DNA from: an uncultured Desulfobacterales bacterium
GTDB lineage: Bacteria > Desulfobacterota > Desulfobacteria > Desulfobacterales > G020354645
Assembly (NCBI GenBank): GCA_947259865.1
Contig: CAMYNZ010000062.1
Coordinates: forward strand, 1-13,167
Direction: 5' to 3'
DNA length: 13,167 bases
Shown here: positions 1-6,273 of the stretch, in pieces
How positions within the stretch are numbered: the first letter of the stretch is position 1
Layout: every line of letters begins with the position of its first letter
Made by a program: the position numbers and the translations under genes
The notes under the pieces: generated by a model
Database searches by the model: none
Told to the model about the DNA's origin: nothing
What the model saw: the letters and a program-made list of their open reading frames with translations, nothing else

Positions 1-17
1 TTTAAAATTCATTTTAT

Positions 18-30
18 CCGCCTTAGGCGG
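18..30. repeat. Short GC hairpin CCGCCT-T-AGGCGG
   Basis: A perfect 6-bp inverted repeat with a single central base lies near the left edge. No gene lies between it and the edge, so it could be a terminator stem for a gene outside the window or one more short palindrome in this repeat-rich stretch. There is no T-tract directly beside it. Confidence 0.4.
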
Positions 31-117
31 GCTAGCGTCCAATGGCCCGCCCGCCTCGCCTGAGCGGCTCGCGATGGCTGGCAGGCTGTGTTGTTCCTCG
101 GCTTGAAATGCTTATTA

Positions 118-212
118 ATCGCGGCAAGATGCCGCTCCCACTATCCCTATTGGATAATGTTTAGTAAACACCATAGCGTTTATAATTGGTGGGAGTGGCT
201 TCCAGCCACGAG
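118..212. repeat. REP-type inverted doublet (REPIN-like)
   Basis: Two related units face each other. Unit A (118-141, read on the minus strand) has the form GTGGGA + GCGGCA-TCT-TGCCGC + GAT. Unit B (189-212, plus strand) has the form GTGGGA + GTGGCT-TCC-AGCCAC + GAG. Each is a perfect 6-bp stem with a 3-nt loop behind the same GTGGGA head. Where the units differ in the stem (positions 2 and 6), both arms change together, so pairing is kept. The 47-nt spacer holds two more small hairpins (TATCC/GGATA at 142-156 and GTTTA/TAAAC at 159-169). A conserved short head plus hairpin, arranged as an inverted pair, is the known architecture of REP/REPIN elements mobilised by RAYT-type (IS200-like) transposases. 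No RAYT gene is in the window, so the source is inferred to lie elsewhere in the genome. Confidence 0.7.
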
Positions 213-283
213 GTGCACGCTCCGCCTTCAAACCGCGCGACGCCTTGATGCATACATTAATCTGTTTAAATTAGATATGTAAT

Positions 284-297
284 CCCGCTTCAGCGGG
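284..297. repeat. Hairpin CCCGCT-TC-AGCGGG
   Basis: A 6-bp perfect stem with a 2-nt loop. A second hairpin with the same arms (TCCCGCT / AGCGGGA) lies at 9962-9978, also between genes, which suggests a dispersed short palindrome. There is no T-tract to support a terminator on either strand. Confidence 0.4.
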
Positions 298-333
298 GCC
301 ATTGAACGTAATCTGCATTTTTGAGATAGCTTC

Positions 334-478
334 TAGTTTCCCATTCAGAAATGTGGATTTTTGCGTAAGGTCAAGAAAATCAAAGAATTGCGCGGAGGCA
401 TACTAAAGTATGTCGCACAAGCAATTCTGCAGATTGACGCAGAGATTACGCAAAAAGACCATTTCTGGATGGAAACTA
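334..478. repeat. ~145-bp imperfect palindrome (MITE-like element)
   Basis: Two arms of about 71 nt (334-404 and 407-478) are inverted copies of each other around a 2-nt centre. Matched blocks, outer to inner, are: TAGTTTCC..AT.CAGAAATG (334-353 with 460-478, one indel and one substitution), TTTTTGCGTAA (358-368 with 446-456, perfect), AGAATTGC (384-391 with 421-428, perfect) and CATACT-AA-AGTATG (399-412, perfect). The blocks between are diverged. There is no convincing ORF inside. The outer right end overlaps the stop codon of the 2-oxoacid oxidoreductase gene (476-478). The shape fits a MITE-like or decayed mobile palindrome; as RNA it would fold into one long hairpin and could end transcription of the neighbour. 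Confidence 0.65.
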
Positions 479-1033
479 CCCCTGAATGACTTGGTCATAT
501 GCCTCCCGGGCGGCTTGTTTGTTATTTTTCTTTTTCAGCGGAACATATGCTTCGATAGCTCTTTCCACGGCGTCGATGTTTACCAATCCGGTGGCTCTGG
601 CAAAAGCGCCCAGAATAGCGGTGTTGACGATTGGATTGGCCGGTGATCCCAGGCCATGGGCCACGGCAATGGCGCCCGCATTCACGACAAATAGTTGAAA
701 ATTATCTCCTATCAGATTTTTATAATATGACGGTTTTGATTTGCCGTTGATGATCACCATTCCGTTGGGTTTTAGTCCCTGGGTTAATGCGGTTGTTTGA
801 AGCAGTGAAGCGTCCAGTACCACCAGATGATCCGGCCGGTAAATCTGATTGCGCAAATAAATCGGATTATCATCCATGCGGCAAAAGGCCGTAACCGGGG
901 CACCTCTGCGTTCAACCCCAAACGCCGGAAAAGCTTGGACGTATTTGCCCTCGATGAATAAGGCCTGGGCCAAAACCTCAGAGCCGATAACCGCTCCCTG
1001 ACCGCCCCGACCGTGGAATCTGATTTCTTGCAT
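476..1033 (-). CDS. porG: 2-oxoacid:ferredoxin oxidoreductase, gamma subunit
   Basis: This is the gamma subunit of a pyruvate/2-oxoacid:ferredoxin (acceptor) oxidoreductase, a cytoplasmic anaerobic enzyme that oxidatively decarboxylates a 2-oxoacid to acyl-CoA and reduces ferredoxin. At 185 aa it has the usual full length for a separate gamma subunit. The N-terminal glycine-rich segment FHGRGGQGAV (residues 7-15), the following PAFGVERRGAP block and the C-terminal NTAILGAFARATG block are family hallmarks. The gene starts at ATG with a purine-rich GCGGAAAAACC upstream, and begins 11 bp after the AcpH gene, so the two are probably co-transcribed. The catalytic alpha and beta subunits and the ferredoxin-like delta subunit are not in the window. 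The TAG stop lies in the terminus of the 334-478 palindrome. The substrate (pyruvate, branched-chain oxoacid or 2-oxoglutarate) cannot be read from this subunit, so the symbol is tentative. Confidence 0.9.
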   Translation of the reverse strand: MQEIRFHGRGGQGAVIGSEVLAQALFIEGKYVQAFPAFGVERRGAPVTAFCRMDDNPIYLRNQIYRPDHLVVLDASLLQTTALTQGLKPNGMVIINGKSKPSYYKNLIGDNFQLFVVNAGAIAVAHGLGSPANPIVNTAILGAFARATGLVNIDAVERAIEAYVPLKKKNNKQAAREAYDQVIQG

Positions 1034-1044
1034 GGTTTTTCCGC

Positions 1045-1629
1045 TTACATTTCCCGGATGAAGGATTTTGCATAGGCAACCAGGTCGGGAAAAAAAGCCA
1101 GGAAGTTAGCCTCCAAGTCAGCATAGTTCGATCTGATTTCAGGTATGGATCCTTCTAAACTGTTCTTTCGGGATATACGCTTTGCTATTCGGTTGAGAGT
1201 AATTTCTACACCTGTTAGGGTCGCGTAAGTGCCCAACCAGTTCTGGCTTATCAATCGCGGGAGAACAATTTTGAGTCGTCGGGGAAAATTATCTTGATAC
1301 TTTTGCAACAGGTCATATACATGGACGATGTATTCAGACAAAGCGGTATCCGAATATTCGGACCAATGTTTGGTGAGAAAGTGATCATAACAAATATCCA
1401 GTATAATACCGGCAAATCTTCGCTTTTCCCGGCTAAACAGATTACGGCTTGCGACTGTTTTTTCGTGCGCATCCGCAAAAGTATCAATTTTACGATGAAA
1501 TATTATCCCTGTGCTAATTTCCGGACTATATTGATCACCGATTGATCCTTTCACGAAGTCTCCCAGAAAACTTCCGATCAAGAATTCATCAGAGGTGTCG
1601 GCAAGGTATAAATGCGCCAGATAATTCAT
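1045..1629 (-). CDS. acpH: ACP phosphodiesterase (AcpH/DUF479 family)
   Basis: Members of this family hydrolyse holo-acyl carrier protein to apo-ACP and 4'-phosphopantetheine, in the cytosol and with a divalent metal. The whole 194-aa protein fits the family length (E. coli AcpH is 193 aa). Visible hallmarks are the N-terminal MNYLAHLYLA, FLGDFVKG (residues 21-28, with D24), HRKID (45-49) and the DICYDHFLTKHWS block (78-90), which carry the conserved Asp and His residues of this HD-like metal fold. It begins 75 bp after the PilZ gene and its TAA stop lies 11 bp before the oxidoreductase gamma start. The ribosome binding site is weak (GACGATCTC upstream of ATG). Family assignment is firm; activity on ACP is by homology. 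Confidence 0.87.
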   Translation of the reverse strand: MNYLAHLYLADTSDEFLIGSFLGDFVKGSIGDQYSPEISTGIIFHRKIDTFADAHEKTVASRNLFSREKRRFAGIILDICYDHFLTKHWSEYSDTALSEYIVHVYDLLQKYQDNFPRRLKIVLPRLISQNWLGTYATLTGVEITLNRIAKRISRKNSLEGSIPEIRSNYADLEANFLAFFPDLVAYAKSFIREM

Positions 1630-1687
1630 GAGATCGTCAGAAATTACGGTATAAGAGAATCTTTGCGATACGAGTAAACGGCAGCTG

Positions 1688-1709
1688 ACTGATTATTATA
1701 AAAATCAGT
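1688..1709 (-). terminator. Hairpin at the end of the PilZ gene
   Basis: A 7-bp perfect inverted repeat, ACTGATT / AATCAGT, with an 8-nt AT-rich loop overlaps the PilZ TGA stop. It is AT-rich and no T-tract follows on the minus strand, so it is at best a weak attenuator between the PilZ and acpH genes. Confidence 0.25.
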
Positions 1710-2025
1710 TACCATATCGCTTTTGGTTGCTAATTACGGATGTGGGGATGAATGTTCGCAGACGCAGCCCGAACTCATCATTTTTTTTCCATACTATCTT
1801 CCCCTCCATCTCAATGGCTTCGCCGTCCAGCAGTATGGCCGTCAGGTTAATCCAATCTTCGCCCAGATGGATGTTCCCCGCATTTAATAGACGCAGTCCG
1901 GTTGCTGAAATGTCTGACACTTCAAATTCATGGTGCTTTACTTTTAAGATAGGCCGTTGATTAGGCTTATAGACTATCCTAAAATAGTTTCTTTTTTCTG
2001 AGCCATTATAATAATTGCTTCCCAT
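1705..2025 (-). CDS. Single-domain PilZ protein, probable c-di-GMP effector
   Basis: This 106-aa cytoplasmic protein is one PilZ domain with short tails. Both parts of the c-di-GMP-binding signature are present: RNYFR (RxxxR, residues 12-16) and DISATG (D/NxSxxG, 38-43). The later strands EGKIVWKKNDEFGLRLR (74-90) are typical of the PilZ barrel. The ATG start has a strong ribosome binding site, AAGGAG, 5 nt upstream. It lies downstream, in the same direction, of a diguanylate cyclase gene, so it is an obvious candidate receiver for that enzyme's signal, though 320 bp separate them and it may have its own promoter. Its output partner cannot be told from sequence. The domain call is firm; c-di-GMP binding is inferred from intact motifs. 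Confidence 0.88.
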   Translation of the reverse strand: MGSNYYNGSEKRNYFRIVYKPNQRPILKVKHHEFEVSDISATGLRLLNAGNIHLGEDWINLTAILLDGEAIEMEGKIVWKKNDEFGLRLRTFIPTSVISNQKRYGN

Positions 2026-2061
2026 ATTAGCTCCTTATTCGTCTGCGCCTGCATGCCCCGT

Positions 2062-2083
2062 CCCGCCGCAGCAGGACGGCGGG
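2062..2083. repeat. GC hairpin with an alternative fold
   Basis: A 7-bp perfect stem, CCCGCCG / CGGCGGG, with an 8-nt loop is followed on the plus strand by GATTTTC. A competing 5-bp stem, CGTCC / GGACG (2059-2063 with 2074-2078), shares the same bases. It sits in the probable 5' leader of the PilZ gene. It could be an RNA structure in that leader or a dispersed palindrome. Confidence 0.35.
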
Positions 2084-2298
2084 GATTTTCATCGGTGGTT
2101 TTCCGGCCCTGGCCAAAGCGACTTCTGAACTATTTAAACCATTAACCATGAGCCGTGTCAATTTTTTTTACGAAACCGGAATAAAGGCCGCCGGGTGACC
2201 TATGAAAGGATGGTAAATGCGGGTGAGGATTTTCAAATTTTTCCGCGGCGATCACAAATGTGCAATGTGTCGGTGTCGGGATATTTTATGGTGATGTC

Positions 2299-2314
2299 GG
2301 CACTGCGCAGTGCC
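2299..2314 (-). terminator. Perfect 16-bp palindrome after the cyclase gene
   Basis: GGCACTGCGCAGTGCC is its own reverse complement and starts 32 bp after the stop of the REC-REC-GGDEF gene. It could be a stem contributing to termination of the kinase operon, but no T-run follows on the minus strand, and a perfect palindrome without a loop is also the shape of a site for a dimeric DNA-binding protein. Confidence 0.35.
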
Positions 2315-2345
2315 CGGCCCTTTCAGGTCCGTGCAAATCCATTTG

Positions 2346-3740
2346 TCAATTGGAAACCTCGCCGTTTGAAACGCAAATTCTATTTTTCCCCTTTTTCTTA
2401 GCGCTGTAGAGGGCTTTGTCCGCTCTTTGAACCAATTCATGAACAGAAATTGAATCGGATGGATAGGCAGCGATCCCCATGCTGATTGTCAGCGGCTTGG
2501 ATGGGATGCTTATATGCGGATCAAATGGATGGGAAGTGATGATTTTTTTGATTCTGGCCGCACTCTTTCTGGCACCTTCAAGGTCTGTATACGGCAAAAT
2601 AATTGCAAATTCTTCACCACCGTACCGTGCGCCCAGGTCAACTTCTCTAATATTATTTTTTATTAATTGGCCGAGTACGCCGAGGATCTCGTCGCCGGCA
2701 AGATGCCCCAGTGTGTCATTGTACTGTTTAAAATCGTCAATATCTATCATAATCAATGCCAACGGGTGTTTGTGACGGTTTGATCGTTTGACTTCAACCT
2801 CCAGCATGTGTTCGAAATAGCCATGGTTGTACAGACCAGTGCGTCTGTCCGTAATTGCATAATGGAGCGCGGTATCATAGTTAACGTGGAGTTTGTCGAG
2901 ATACTTCTTTTTCTTAAGAAGTGCTTTTAGACGGGTTTGGAGTTCAAATTTATTAATGGGTTTTACCAAAAAGTCATCAACGCCGAGTTCCAGTCCTCTA
3001 ATCTTGCTTTCCAGATCCTGCAGACAGGTAATGACCACGATTTGGATATCGCGAGTCTGTTCCATTTCTTTTAAACGACGGCAAACTTCAAACCCGTCAA
3101 TACCCGGCAAGAGAATATCCAAAAGGAGGAGGTCGATATTTTCGCCTAGGATGCGGGACAATGTCTCTTCGCCGTCCCGGGCCAGGCTGAGTCTATATTC
3201 TTGCCCGTTCAGATAACCTTGTATCAAGCGCACATCTTTATCGTTATCTTCGACCAGCAGAATTGATTGGGGCTCGAAAGTTGACTGGATATAATTTTTT
3301 TCCTTTTCCGGCGTTGAAAAAAGCTGTTTTGATTGGCTGCGAACTTTTAATTGATCCTGATATTGCTTCAGGCGCAAAAATGACCTGACCCTGGCCGTGA
3401 GCTCCGCGGTGTTGACGGGTTTGTTCAAAAATTCATCAGCTCCGGCTTCCAGCCCCTTTACTTTGTCATCTGTTCCATCCAGGGCGGTAATCAATATGAT
3501 TGGGATATCGCGGGTGTCCGGGTTGTTTTTTAATTTGCGGGTAACTGCATACCCATCCATACCCGGCATCATGATGTCCAGTAATATAATATCGGGTGAG
3601 TACTTATCCGTTTTCTCCAATGCTTCTTGACCATTATAAGCACGAAGTGTTTCATAGCTATCCTTTGGCAACTTGGCTGCCGTTAATTTAACGTTCAATG
3701 GGTCATCGTCCACGATGAGGATTTTGGGTTTATGGGTCAT
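2346..3740 (-). CDS. PleD-like response regulator, REC-REC-GGDEF diguanylate cyclase
   Basis: This 464-aa cytoplasmic enzyme is predicted to make c-di-GMP from two GTP when phosphorylated. REC1 (residues 5-125) has the acidic pocket D11/D12, phosphoacceptor D55 in LLDIMMPGMDG, T85 and K107. REC2 (159-275) has E164/D165, D208 in LLDILLPGIDG, T238 and K260. The GGDEF domain (about 295-457) has IDIDDF (metal site, 332-337) and the active-site GGEEF (374-378). RxxD (REVD, 365-368) lies five residues before GGEEF, the standard product-inhibition I-site. The architecture and much of the wording match Caulobacter PleD, but PleD's REC2 lacks its phosphorylation residues and this one keeps them. The ATG follows GGTGAT and lies 28 bp after the DivK-like gene, so they share an operon. 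Confidence 0.93.
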   Translation of the reverse strand: MTHKPKILIVDDDPLNVKLTAAKLPKDSYETLRAYNGQEALEKTDKYSPDIILLDIMMPGMDGYAVTRKLKNNPDTRDIPIILITALDGTDDKVKGLEAGADEFLNKPVNTAELTARVRSFLRLKQYQDQLKVRSQSKQLFSTPEKEKNYIQSTFEPQSILLVEDNDKDVRLIQGYLNGQEYRLSLARDGEETLSRILGENIDLLLLDILLPGIDGFEVCRRLKEMEQTRDIQIVVITCLQDLESKIRGLELGVDDFLVKPINKFELQTRLKALLKKKKYLDKLHVNYDTALHYAITDRRTGLYNHGYFEHMLEVEVKRSNRHKHPLALIMIDIDDFKQYNDTLGHLAGDEILGVLGQLIKNNIREVDLGARYGGEEFAIILPYTDLEGARKSAARIKKIITSHPFDPHISIPSKPLTISMGIAAYPSDSISVHELVQRADKALYSAKKKGKNRICVSNGEVSN

Positions 3741-3768
3741 TTTATCACCGTAATTTGTGTTTTATTCG

Positions 3769-4143
3769 TTATCCGCCATTGCATAAACTGTTGATTTTTT
3801 CGAGTACCTCCTGGACATTAATGGGTTTGGTAATATAACCGTCACAGCCAGCGTCAGTGGCTTTTTCTTCATCCCCCTGCATGGCAAAACCGGTTAAGGC
3901 AACCACCGGAATATCTTTAAGTTCAGGATCCGACTTGATGATCTGGGTGGCTTTTAAACCATCCATACCGGGAAGCTGAATATCCATCAGGATAAGAAAC
4001 GGCTGATGCTCACGCGCCAGGCGTATACCGGTTTCGGCATCATATGCCTCAATAATCTGATAATTGCCGATGCGAAATAAACCCCGCATCAGTTTCATGT
4101 TTAATTCGTTATCCTCAATTACCAGGATGTTTCTGTTTTCCAT
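3769..4143 (-). CDS. DivK-like single-domain response regulator
   Basis: A 124-aa protein consisting only of a receiver domain, with no output domain. All phosphorylation residues are present: E10/D11, phosphoacceptor D54 in LILMDIQLPGMDG, T84 and K106 in YITKPI. The segments IEDNELNMKL, LILMDIQLP and GFAMQGDEE followed by GCDGYITKPI closely resemble Caulobacter DivK, a cell-fate regulator that acts by protein contact. It lies between the kinase gene (63 bp upstream) and the PleD-like gene (28 bp downstream) on the same strand. The ribosome binding site is strong (AGGGGGA before ATG). It may shuttle phosphate, or tune the kinase allosterically as DivK does. Receiver function is certain; the DivK parallel is inferred from wording and context. 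Confidence 0.92.
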   Translation of the reverse strand: MENRNILVIEDNELNMKLMRGLFRIGNYQIIEAYDAETGIRLAREHQPFLILMDIQLPGMDGLKATQIIKSDPELKDIPVVALTGFAMQGDEEKATDAGCDGYITKPINVQEVLEKINSLCNGG

Positions 4144-4206
4144 GCCTGTCCCCCTGATGCATTTCCCGTGACAGAATGCTACATTTGATAACCTTGAAAA
4201 GATGGT

Positions 4207-6273
4207 TCAGCAACTTTGAACCGGCAGAAGAATCCGAAATGTACTTCCATTACCTTCGCCCTCACTTTCGGCCCAGATTTTTCCGCCATGCATCTCAACA
4301 AGCTCCTTTGTCAGCGCCAAACCAAGCCCGGTGCCTTCATAATTTCTGCTGGATGTTCCGTCGATCTGTTCAAAGCGGTTAAAAATACGTTCCAGATCCT
4401 TCGGCTTAATACCGATGCCGCTATCCGTTACGGATATCTCAACGCTATTATTTTTTTTCTTCTTCTTGGGAGGGTCGAAATCCGGGGATTCAATAATATT
4501 TATACCCGGGGCATCTCCCAGTCGACGGCCAGGGCGGACCTTACAGTACGTTTTCTTTGCGTTCAGACATACTTTTCCGCCATCAGGTGTAAATTTTACG
4601 GCGTTGGACAGCAGATTATATAAGATTTGTTTAAGCTTGCGTTCATCGGCTGCCATGGTTCCCCTGAGGCCGTCAAAATTTGTTATTAGTTGTATCCCAT
4701 GCCTAGTGGCCTTTTCCTTGACCATGATTAAACTGTTTTTCAGGCAAGCTTTTAGATTTACCTCCGAAACCTCAAACTGAAGCTTGCCGGCTTCGACCTT
4801 TGAAAGATCCAGGATGTCATTTATCAGGGCCAGCAGGTGTTTGCTGCTGTTGAGCACATCATTCAGGTATTCTTCCTGAGTTTCGTCCAGACTGCCAAAA
4901 TCCTTGCTCAACACTAACTCGGTAAAGCCCATGATATGATTCAAAGGGGTTCGCAATTCATGGCTCATGTTGGCCAGAAATTCACTTTTGGCGCGATTGG
5001 CCATTTCTGCGGCATCCCTGGCATGCTTGAGTTCTGTTTCGGTATTTTTACGAAACTTTATTTCTTTTCTGAGCTGTTTGTTTGCGGCCCCCAACTCGGC
5101 CGTGCGATCATCAACCCGCATCTCCAATTCATCGTGGGCTTTCTGCAACACTTCTTCGGCTTGTTTACGCTGGGTAACATCCGTGGCAATCTGTAATCGA
5201 ACATAGCGGCCGTCTACCCATTTAATGGCCCGATCATAGTTAATATACCATTTGCCGGTGATCGGATTTTTTCCTTCCCAAATCTTCAATTCGCCGGGTT
5301 CACCCTTTTCATCCAACAGGTCTTTATTCGTACATTCATCGCATGGACCTGTCTCATTGCGGAAGGCTTTCCAGCATATTTGCCCCACTAAATTTTTGCC
5401 AAAAGTTTTCTGCATGTTTTTATTCATGAACAGAATTTCATAGGATTTCAGATCGGCCACGTAGATATCCGCATAAATACTGTCCAAAACCTTGAGAAAT
5501 CTTTCATTGGATACCTTTAAATCTTGTTCCGCCCTATTCAGACTGTTAACCATGCGGTTAAAGGCATGACTCAGCAACCCGACTTCGTCTTTTGAGGGCA
5601 CTTTTACGGCGTGATTTAAGTTTCCATCCGCTACAATTTGGGCGGCCTTTGATAAGCCGATCAACGGTTTGGAGATGGTTTTCGACAGAAAAAACGAAAC
5701 AATAACAGCCGGAACAAGGATGAAAAGCCCCCAGATCACGTTGTATCGGATCAAAGCCGCCGAGGCCTCTTCAATGGGCTTGAGGGAAAAACCCAGGACA
5801 ACACGCCATTGTCCTTTTTCGATGTTGACCGGATAAACCAGTATTATCCCTTTTTCTCCCCTTTCCGGAAAATAAAAATTCGTTAACAGGGTTTCTTGCT
5901 TAAAAAGCAGGGAATCCTTCAATATCTCACCGAAATAGACCCTGTCATTCGCCAGATAGACCTCCCCGTTCGGTTTGACAATTTTTGCATAGATTAATTC
6001 TTTGCTGCCGTACAATTCGGGCGATTGTAAAAATTTTTCTAAATACACCCGGTTATTCGACCAGAATGCACTTTGCGTGCTCGAAGCAATTTGTTTTGCC
6101 ATGCGTTTGCCGGTCAGAATCAAGCCCTCTCTGAGAACTTCTGATTCCGTTTTAACCGTGAAATACGTCGTAATTCCCACTGCCGCAAAGATCAGCAGGG
6201 CGACATGCAGCAGCAACTTATGAAAAATAGAAATCCTAACTTGGAACTGATCCTCTGGGTTGCGGGAATTCAC
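4207..6273 (-). CDS. Membrane sensor histidine kinase (HAMP-PAS-HisKA-HATPase)
   Basis: This 688-aa kinase probably feeds the two response regulators downstream. In order: TM1 (about 18-40), a periplasmic sensor region (41-177), TM2 (178-197), HAMP (198-250), PAS (255-370), a coiled coil (370-425), HisKA with H438 in NMSHELRTPLN, and HATPase with N-box NLLSNAVKFTPDGG (553-566), G1 DSGIGI (617-622) and G2 GTGLGLAL (647-654). There is no fused receiver, which fits separate partner regulators. The PAS domain carries C300, C311 and C314 in a Cx10CxxC pattern. An extra segment of about 30 residues with a run of five lysines lies between the N and G1 boxes. The start is GTG, with AAAAAGG about 8 nt upstream; no ATG occurs before residue 58, which lies beyond TM1, so GTG is preferred. 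Confidence 0.93.
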   Translation of the reverse strand: MNSRNPEDQFQVRISIFHKLLLHVALLIFAAVGITTYFTVKTESEVLREGLILTGKRMAKQIASSTQSAFWSNNRVYLEKFLQSPELYGSKELIYAKIVKPNGEVYLANDRVYFGEILKDSLLFKQETLLTNFYFPERGEKGIILVYPVNIEKGQWRVVLGFSLKPIEEASAALIRYNVIWGLFILVPAVIVSFFLSKTISKPLIGLSKAAQIVADGNLNHAVKVPSKDEVGLLSHAFNRMVNSLNRAEQDLKVSNERFLKVLDSIYADIYVADLKSYEILFMNKNMQKTFGKNLVGQICWKAFRNETGPCDECTNKDLLDEKGEPGELKIWEGKNPITGKWYINYDRAIKWVDGRYVRLQIATDVTQRKQAEEVLQKAHDELEMRVDDRTAELGAANKQLRKEIKFRKNTETELKHARDAAEMANRAKSEFLANMSHELRTPLNHIMGFTELVLSKDFGSLDETQEEYLNDVLNSSKHLLALINDILDLSKVEAGKLQFEVSEVNLKACLKNSLIMVKEKATRHGIQLITNFDGLRGTMAADERKLKQILYNLLSNAVKFTPDGGKVCLNAKKTYCKVRPGRRLGDAPGINIIESPDFDPPKKKKKNNSVEISVTDSGIGIKPKDLERIFNRFEQIDGTSSRNYEGTGLGLALTKELVEMHGGKIWAESEGEGNGSTFRILLPVQSC

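Larger units (their letters stand above)
1..475. other. Non-coding, repeat-rich stretch
   Basis: No convincing gene is present. The few short open frames have no ribosome binding site or recognisable protein features and run through the palindromes. The stretch is filled with inverted repeats (18-30, 118-212, 284-297, 334-478), a density typical of an intergenic repeat sink. If the gamma subunit at 476-1033 was once followed by the other oxidoreductase subunits, this is where the operon would have been interrupted; nothing in the visible bases encodes them. Confidence 0.7.
2026..2345. other. 320-bp gap between the diguanylate cyclase and PilZ genes
   Basis: No convincing gene is seen. It contains a GC-rich hairpin, CCCGCCG / CGGCGGG (2062-2068 with 2077-2083), that can refold alternatively as CGTCC / GGACG (2059-2063 with 2074-2078), and a perfect 16-bp palindrome at 2299-2314 just past the cyclase stop. 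The promoter of the PilZ gene presumably lies here, but no convincing -35/-10 pair stands out. Confidence 0.5.

Noticed and set aside
88..282. Small plus-strand gene in the left repeat region
   Set aside because: It runs straight through the REP-type doublet and lacks a ribosome binding site; the reading frame is incidental.
410..646. 78-residue plus-strand gene
   Set aside because: It starts inside the large palindrome and continues antisense through the well-supported oxidoreductase gamma gene.
2026..2345. c-di-GMP (GEMM-type) riboswitch before the PilZ gene
   Set aside because: I looked for the conserved GEMM core on both strands here and in the other intergenic regions and did not see it.
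4452..4459. Programmed frameshift in the kinase gene at the A8 run
   Set aside because: The frame continues unbroken into intact G1 and G2 boxes, so no frameshift is needed; only slippage-prone variation is suggested.
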